From positions 1,798,001-1,862,000 of the forward strand of contig JAFEKR010000001.1 of NCBI GenBank assembly GCA_019022495.1: 64,000 nt of DNA. The letters are read 5' to 3'. Positions 57,804 through 64,000 of the stretch are shown piece after piece. The notes under the pieces are model-generated. The model was not told the origin of the DNA. It saw only the letters and a program-made list of their open reading frames with translations, and made no database searches. The position numbers and the translations under genes were made by a program. Each line of letters opens with the position of its first letter. Position 1 is the stretch's first letter. Origin of the DNA: Epichloe hybrida (lineage: Eukaryota > Ascomycota > Sordariomycetes > Hypocreales > Clavicipitaceae).

Positions 57804-58608
57804 CTACTGCTTCAACAGACGACCATACGCTGAGTAGTAGTTGCAACCAGGGACATGGCTACTCTTGCCAGTTTTCTCATCGAAGATGTGGCAACCCTCT
57901 TTAGCTACGTTGGGAGGAGTGTATACTGGCAAAGTTGCTGGTTAGCGTGTCCGCGAAGTGCGAGGACTCGACGGTGGAAAAGAAGCTCACAGTGCAACGA
58001 GACGGCGAAGTCGCTGCCTCTGTTGGAAACGCGGTGAAGACCAAGCTCATCGGCCATGTAAGTGACGCCGTTTTCCTTGTATGTTTTCTCAGAGATGACC
58101 TTCATGGGTCCTGGCTCTGCATCCTTATCGGGGAAGGCATAGCGGGTTTCCGTCAGATTTCCGTGCAATATCTTCATCAGGCAATGAGCATTGCCGTGAT
58201 CATGGATCGGGCTTCCTTTACCGGGAGACCATACGAGGACCAACTGTTGACGACGCAAGACATGCATCAGTTATATGCGTTGCAAGAACACAGAGCATAT
58301 CGTCTGCTTGACGGTGGACAACTTACCAAGTTGCTCTTGCCGTTGCCCTCATCAACAAGGTTACGGGTATACCCACGACTGGCGTCACCAAATGCATACT
58401 TGCCCCATTCCATGGGGTTGCTATCATAGTCCCTCATCAAGTCGTTCAACAAGTCAACGTCTACATCATCCGAAGTCAAGCCAGACGAGGGGCCAAGAGC
58501 CTTCTTCATGGCCTGCACAAGCTGTTCGAACTTGTCGGTCTGCGGGAACCCGAGAGCAGCCTTGGTGCTGCTGATCGGGAGGGCACTCGAAACGACGTCG
58601 ACGGCCAT
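57804..58608 (-). CDS. CDO1: Cysteine dioxygenase
   Basis: Iron cupin enzyme that oxidises cysteine to cysteine sulfinate, the entry to sulfite and taurine formation. Exons 58608-58327, 58243-57991 and 57925-57804 are in phase and give 218 residues. The cupin ligands are H108 and H110 ([20 protein letters not shown]) and H164 ([11 protein letters not shown]). The residues that form the Cys-Tyr crosslink in mammalian enzymes are present: C115 and Y180 (SLHLYTPPN, created by the last splice). The protein ends with [17 protein letters not shown]. It is divergent from the sulfite exporter gene across 1.6 kb. A TA-repeat lies only about 33 bp before the ATG, implying either a very short leader or another start site. 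Confidence 0.94.
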
Positions 58609-60219
58609 GATGGAGTTGCTTGTCAAGGTTGCAAGGAAGATATATATATATAATGTCTTGTACTGAGATAAGGTATAGTATCAACTTGAGAGTAATGTAA
58701 CTTGCTGCACACGAAGAGGACAACGCAGCAACGACGACGATGATACCGCCTTATCGGTGGATAAGAGGGGGGAATAGCACCGCTGGGTCACCTGAGTGCT
58801 ACGCCGCGTCGGCGGATAGTATTGCCGGCGTAATCCGTAGACAGTGGGGCTTTTCGCCAAGATATTTTCGTCAGACCACCAGCGACTGGAGCAAAGTGCT
58901 GAATGGCTTCAATCGGGACGGGCGGACCTTGAGGGAGATGTGGTTGCGGCAAGATGGTGCGACATGGTTGGTCACTGGACCCGAAAAGTGGACGACCCCC
59001 GCTAGCAGCAAGCAAGCGTTGAAAAATCCTCTGCCGACGAACCACAGATGTGCAGTGGCCAGGCGCAGTAGCCGGGCGGGAAAACGGGGCCAAAAGCAAA
59101 GCACAGAATCCTACGGATCCTACGGAGAAGGCAGAATTTAAGCGATCAAATTGCATTATCATTTTGCAGGTGTCCAGTGAGGGAGTTTCCACAATACGAC
59201 GAAACGTGCGGAGGACAAAGTAATACACGTAGGTTTTCAATTACCTTATTTAAGAAAATGAAAAAAAAAATATGCCAAATTTGGCCAAGGTGGCCGGTTT
59301 TCGATGACTCGTAAGCTGCTTCCAAGAAGCGGGCATTTGTATCTGCATTGCAAATTTCACATCGCGACTGACACCTTCTTTATGCGACGCAGTGATAATA
59401 GTAGGAGATGGACGCAATTGATCGGATTTCGGCACCACAAGCGCCGACTGGAGCGGCAGTAACAAAAGTGACCCCTTCCAAGTTGTAACATGGATTATTA
59501 TCGATCCACGCACGACACGGGTCTGATTGAAAATGCCGACCGCCGACAGCCGTGCCGTGCCGTGGGAGAAGAGCAAACGAATGCTCTCCACACTGTGCCC
59601 ATTACCCCGTACATACTCCTCACACAATTCACGCACGGGCTGCGCTGCGCAGCACGCAACAAGACTCAATTACTCCAAGTAGAAACAGGCGCTTAGCAGC
59701 GTCGGTCAATCAACCTAATAATTGCCGAAGAGCTGCATCCGTAATTAAATCTCCTAGAAAGTTTCAATCCAGCATCTGCCATCGTAGACTCTGAACAATG
59801 GTATTGACCTTTTTGTTCTGGCTGGGGGAGGAGGAGTTTCCCATTGGGGCTATTAATATACGCAGGCAGACCGGCATTAATTGAGTTTTTCCCCCTTCGG
59901 TTTATTGATATTATATCAGGGCGGTCCGTTTAATAACCCATATTTGTGACCGAGAGATGCCGGCGGCGAAATGGAGATTTCTCGGATTCATTCGCGCGTT
60001 CGGGGTTTCGCCCACTTCCATATGCATTCAAGGAGTCATTTGTTTTCCCTCACTGCACTTAAACCTCCAAGGAGACTTGGTCAAGGCTGCGGATATCTTT
60101 TCCTCCTCCCCACATGAAAGCGAGCGAGACAAGTTCGGGGTGGAAGCTTGAACAACAAGGCCCAGTAGCAGTAGTGGGCGAGACTGCAAACTGTTACAAA
60201 GACGGACAAGAACGACGCC
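58609..60219. promoter_or_regulatory. Divergent intergenic region, cysteine dioxygenase and sulfite exporter
   Basis: 1.6 kb with a TA dinucleotide repeat (58641-58652) and a TAATCCGTA motif (58831-58839). No gene was seen. It is the natural place for shared regulation of the two sulfur genes. Confidence 0.5.
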
Positions 60220-61783
60220 ATGGCCGCGGCGCTGACGTCCATGTTCAACTCCACATGTGCCTCAAGCACCAGTGGCAACGCGGAGACGTGCGAAGACAAC
60301 TCTGGAACCATTGACAATGACACGTTGTGCAACCGCAATGCCGACGCCGACCTGGTGAGTCAAGCACCTTGCGGGATGGTCTCCGAGGAGGCGCGAGGCT
60401 GGAGGCGCATCATTCGCAACTTTACTCCATCGTACGTCTTGTTCTGTCCGTAGACCCCTTTTCTCACCCCAGCACATGGCAAGATTGCGCACAATGTTCT
60501 TCAGCCTCAGCTCAAATGGGGTAATCGGTTTGGACGGACCAGCGCTAACATAGCAATCCTCGTGGTAGATGGTTCGCTGTCAACATGGGAACAGGCATCG
60601 TGTCCATCACCCTCCACGACTTACCGTACAACGCCCAGTGGCTCCAGTACATCAGCTACGTCTTCTTCGGACTTAACATACTGCTCTTCACCGTCTTCCT
60701 GGGTCTCTCCATCGCACGGTACACCGTGTATCCCAAGATATGGTGGGCCATGATTTCGCATCCAGCACAATCTTTGTTTCTCGGCTGCTTCCCAATGGCA
60801 TTCGCAAGTGAGTGTCGCGCTTTCATGGTTCCCCTTTCATCACTTACCTCCAGAAGCATGGCAACTAACTGGCCTTCTGTCTCGCAGCCATCATCAGCAT
60901 GATGATTCTCTGCTGCCAAGACTGGGGAAACTGGCTCGTCTACCTCGCCTGGACGTTCTGGTGGATTGATGTTCTTCTCTCCATGGCCACAGCCATCAGC
61001 ATGCCCTTCATAGTCATGCATCGCCATAAACCAGGTCTCTGCAGCACCACCGCCGCGCTGCTGCTTCCCATTGTCCCCGCTGTTGTTGCAGCTGCCACGG
61101 GTGGCATCGTTGCCGAGGCGCTTCCCGATCATGGCCACGCCCTTTCCACTCTCGTGGTGTCGTACGTTCTCTGGGGCATCGGTGAATGCATGTCTGCGTG
61201 CGTCCTTGCGCTGTACTTTCACCGCTTGACTGTTCACTCCCTTCCACCAAAGGAAGTGATTGTGTCCGTCTTTCTACCTGTTGGGCCCCTCGGACAAGGC
61301 GGATTTGGCATCCAGCAGCTGGGCAAAGTTGCCGTAAAGCTTTTGCCACAGACCCAAGTCTTCAAAGCCGCTGGGGTGGACGTCGCGCGTGGCGCCGAAG
61401 CTCTGTACATCCTCGGCGTCTTCATCGGCATGATCATGTGGGGGTTCGCCCTCGTATGGGTGTGCTTCGCCCTCATCAGTCTGGCGGCGATTCGACATTT
61501 CCCCTTCAACATGGGCTGGTGGGGGTTTACTTTCCCTCTTGGTGTTTGGGCAACTTGCGGTGGTATGCTGGCCGTCAATCTTGACAGTCCATTCTTCAAA
61601 GTGGCTTCAACAGTGAGTCATCCCTGCTTCTGGTCTGGTCCTGCCCCAATTGCTGACGCATCACAAGAGATTACTTCTCTGTCTGTACTTCTGCTTTGGA
61701 TCATGGTTGCAAGCAGAACGACGCACATGGTTCTCCAGGGGGACATGTTCTTCGCCACTTGTCTCAAGGATCTCCGAGAATAG
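60220..61783 (+). CDS. SSU1: Ssu1-type sulfite efflux transporter
   Basis: Plasma-membrane exporter of the tellurite-resistance/dicarboxylate transporter (TDT) family; yeast Ssu1 expels sulfite. Exons 60220-60431, 60569-60807, 60888-61612 and 61670-61783 give 429 residues. The first 50 residues are cytosolic and Cys/Asn/Thr-rich. Then come RNFTPSWFAVNMGTGIVSIT (the family's opening motif, made by the first splice) and about ten hydrophobic helices, for example FGLNILLFTVFLGLSIA and WLVYLAWTFWWIDVLLSMAT. Conserved GPLGQGGFGIQQLG and PFNMGWWGFTFPLGVWATC follow. The protein ends GDMFFATCLKDLRE. The last intron is 57 nt, a multiple of three without a stop, so an unspliced form would carry 19 extra residues. 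The spliced version restores a continuous last helix and is preferred. Confidence 0.93.
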
Positions 61784-62124
61784 AAGCGCCAACAGAAGGG
61801 AGAGAAAAAAAAAACCCGAGTAGTGTAATTGTGCCCGAGGGTTGAACTGAGGCAAACGGGATTTGACGTTTATACTATATAGGAGAATAAGGCTAGAACA
61901 AAAGTGGATAAACTAGGTCGACGTGCGGGACCTTGATAGACTGCGGCGAATGGTGCTCAATAAAATTTGCATACCATGGGTCTGCCACTGACTGATAAGA
62001 CATCAATTGATATCTCCAGCCAATGGCAACCATGAGTTAATGGAAATGATTCTATGCCCTTGCTTCTAGTTCCTCAAGACGCTACTGTTATTCATCACGC
62101 CAAGTACTTCTTCCCACTTTGCCT
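61784..62124. other. Short convergent spacer between the sulfite exporter and NCA2
   Basis: Tail-to-tail, 341 bp, with a 9-A run at 61806-61814. Nothing else was seen. Confidence 0.55.
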
Positions 62125-64000
62125 CTACTTGAGCCACCTGGCATACGCCCAGCGAATTCTTTCTAGGGCTTTGGTCTGTACCTGCACGCCTTTGATATTG
62201 GATAAATCATCAAGATCCTCCAAGAATTCCTTTTCGATTTCGCTCGGCATCAGGTTACTGGCATAGCTGCGAAGTACGTGAACCTCGCAGAGCAACAATC
62301 CGTGATCCTTGTATGATAATACATTGTTTTCGGTCGGTCTGGCTTCCGACAGTATTCTGTCGATGTTTCGTAAAATCCGTACAGCCCTGCCTGACTTCTT
62401 GTCTCGGCGAAGGCCAGTCCGGCCGCCGAATATTCCACGCAGATACTGAACCAGGCCGATCGAGACCAGCACGCCTGGTGTCAAGCCTACAAATCCAAAA
62501 ACTAGTTCTTGACTCTTCAGTAAGGAGTCAATGCCATGCATGGCAACCTCCAAGTCCACCTTGGTCTTTTGTACTTGGATCAGCAATGATCGTACAAGAT
62601 CTCCACGAACAGCGCCCACAAATGGCTTCCGAAGGTCCTGTTCGTACGCCTTCAGCACGGGAGTCACGTCTCCTTCAGCGACCTTGCTGCGGATGTCGGC
62701 AAGTTGTGCGCTAGTTATATTCGTATTGCCTTCAACAGCGAAGCGAGGTTTATCCTTGACAAAATCGACAACCATTCGCTCAAGACTCTCGCGGTCAGCC
62801 TTGAGGCTATCACGGCTCATGATTGCAATCTCACTAGACTCATCATGGCGGATGGTCTTGATGACCTTGTCGGTCGGCTGCACAATCCAGTTGAACCAAA
62901 AGTCTCGAATGGTGCCTCCTAAATTCGTGATCCAGTTGAGAATCTGGTCCTGTCGGCTTACAAGGATACGCAAAATGGTCGTTGAGGAAAGCACACCGAC
63001 AACAGTTGGAATCCAGTATCGCACGACTCGACTAGGTCGCCCGTTCTCCTTGACGAGGGTTGACATGCTGCTAACGTGTTCTGGGAGCGTCCTGTCAATG
63101 ATGCGCAAGAGTCGACGAGACAGAACCGCAGGACGATCCGGATTGACACTGTCTTCCAGGTGTATTGAAAGCTCTGGGTCCTCCTCAACGCCTGCAAACA
63201 CCTTGTCTTCGAAATCATGAATATTGACGTCCAACGAGCACACCTCTTTTAGCACCATGTCCATTAATGCAACGCTGCGCTCGACCACACCTTTCAGGTC
63301 ATGGTTGTCCTGCAGCTCCGCCTTGTCATCATCGTGACCAAATTGAAGGCCTTCGTCCATCAATACTCCTAGCCCGCTGGCTGTGATTTCTCTCAATTTG
63401 CGGAGCTGTGATTGTTTCCTGCGAGCCTCTGAGCGACAGAAAGCCACCGGGGATAGAACCTTCCTTTGGATATTCCCAAACGGTCGTTCCCGAATAGTGT
63501 CCCGTACGATGCCGTAGAACTGGCGCCATTGATGCGATACGCCCGCGGTCGTAGAGTCGACTAACTCGGCAGGTGAGTCTCGGACGGAAAGCGAGCGAAG
63601 TCGCATCTTGCTCGCGTTGTAGACATCTTCACTCCAGGCCCAAAACCGGATTGGAGAAGTTTGGACCGTATACAGACTGCTGTAAGTGTAGGAATTTAGC
63701 ACATCGGACCAGTACCAAATGTCATCGTTGAGAGGGACAATTTGATCCAGCAATGAGCTCAATATAGCGCCATAGATGTGGACGGTCGCTTTGCTGACTA
63801 GTAACCACTCGATCTCGTCCTCGTAAGCGCTTTTCGCTCCCGGTTCTCCCGGCTCGCCCGGCTGAGCAAGTTCTTGGATGTCGTGCTTTTTGAGAGAGGG
63901 CAGCCCAGATTGTTTGAGTAGACCTTTGACGCGTTGGAGGGCTAGCAGATTGTTGGAAGCCGTAGTGGCACTGAGAGACTGGACGACGCGGAGAAGTTGA
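62125..64000 (-). CDS. NCA2: NCA2-like mitochondrial protein, 5' end beyond the window
   Basis: In yeast Nca2 helps control expression of mitochondrially encoded ATP synthase subunits 6 and 8. About 624 codons are visible without an intron. The frame is open to the right edge and no start is reached, so the gene is truncated by the window. Two hydrophobic stretches are seen (YWIPTVVGVLSSTTILRILV and VFGFVGLTPGVLVSIGLVQY), with basic and helical sequence between and after them. The segment RDSLKADRESLERMVVDFVK and the tail LERIRWAYARWLK resemble the family. The N-terminal visible part contains a PGEPGEPG turn. Identification is by overall pattern and is fairly secure. Confidence 0.85.
   Translation of the reverse strand, partial: QLLRVVQSLSATTASNNLLALQRVKGLLKQSGLPSLKKHDIQELAQPGEPGEPGAKSAYEDEIEWLLVSKATVHIYGAILSSLLDQIVPLNDDIWYWSDVLNSYTYSSLYTVQTSPIRFWAWSEDVYNASKMRLRSLSVRDSPAELVDSTTAGVSHQWRQFYGIVRDTIRERPFGNIQRKVLSPVAFCRSEARRKQSQLRKLREITASGLGVLMDEGLQFGHDDDKAELQDNHDLKGVVERSVALMDMVLKEVCSLDVNIHDFEDKVFAGVEEDPELSIHLEDSVNPDRPAVLSRRLLRIIDRTLPEHVSSMSTLVKENGRPSRVVRYWIPTVVGVLSSTTILRILVSRQDQILNWITNLGGTIRDFWFNWIVQPTDKVIKTIRHDESSEIAIMSRDSLKADRESLERMVVDFVKDKPRFAVEGNTNITSAQLADIRSKVAEGDVTPVLKAYEQDLRKPFVGAVRGDLVRSLLIQVQKTKVDLEVAMHGIDSLLKSQELVFGFVGLTPGVLVSIGLVQYLRGIFGGRTGLRRDKKSGRAVRILRNIDRILSEARPTENNVLSYKDHGLLLCEVHVLRSYASNLMPSEIEKEFLEDLDDLSNIKGVQVQTKALERIRWAYARWLK

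Overview
The window is nuclear DNA from a filamentous ascomycete, most likely a Sordariomycete of the order Hypocreales. Genes carry short GT-AG introns (about 55-130 nt) with TACTAAC/GCTAAC-like branch points. Coding exons are GC-richer than the spacers, intergenic regions hold many short tandem repeats, and the proteins are recognisable fungal orthologues. The order is inferred from the general look of the proteins, not from a database match. No rRNA, confident tRNA, CRISPR array, intact transposon or viral gene was seen.

Layout. 0-11 kb: a TFIIIC subunit with a C-terminal zinc finger (+), a single-pass membrane SH3 protein (-) and an AFG1-type mitochondrial AAA ATPase (-). 14-19 kb: a small bZIP factor (+), an indel-riddled 420-bp tandem duplication, an unusually long PP4-type protein phosphatase catalytic subunit (-), and a small unknown membrane protein (+) that shares a minisatellite-bearing divergent promoter with the phosphatase. 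20-26 kb: a secreted Pro/Asn-rich protein (+), a Pcl-like cyclin (+) and pyridoxamine-phosphate oxidase (-). 26.7-36.7 kb is a gene-poor island with a frameshifted kinase-like pseudogene, a decayed GMP synthase copy, local duplications and simple repeats. 36.7-52.4 kb is dense housekeeping: ZW10/Dsl1 (-), a cytosolic M16C metalloprotease (+), the Ste24 CAAX protease (-), taxilin (-) and the Cym1/PreP mitochondrial presequence protease (+). 55.5-64 kb: ornithine decarboxylase (+), cysteine dioxygenase (-), an Ssu1 sulfite exporter (+) and the 5'-truncated NCA2 gene (-), which runs off the right edge.

How genes relate. The clearest functional pairing is cysteine dioxygenase with the divergent Ssu1 sulfite exporter: the first starts cysteine catabolism towards sulfite and the second expels sulfite. 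Ste24, the two M16C peptidases and AFG1 are all intracellular proteolysis or quality-control genes. AFG1, Cym1 and NCA2 are mitochondrial. ZW10/Dsl1 and taxilin belong to membrane traffic.

Most interesting signals: a 9-bp motif TA(A/C)TCCGTA found about 15 times and only in non-coding DNA; an 83-codon protein-like frame directly in phase behind the taxilin stop codon; the GMP synthase pseudogene with its introns still visible; a tandem duplication that has diverged by indels but hardly by substitutions; the PP4 catalytic subunit with two large insertions; and a 9-codon upstream ORF in the ornithine decarboxylase leader. All gene models were assembled by eye from reading frames and splice signals, without transcript data.
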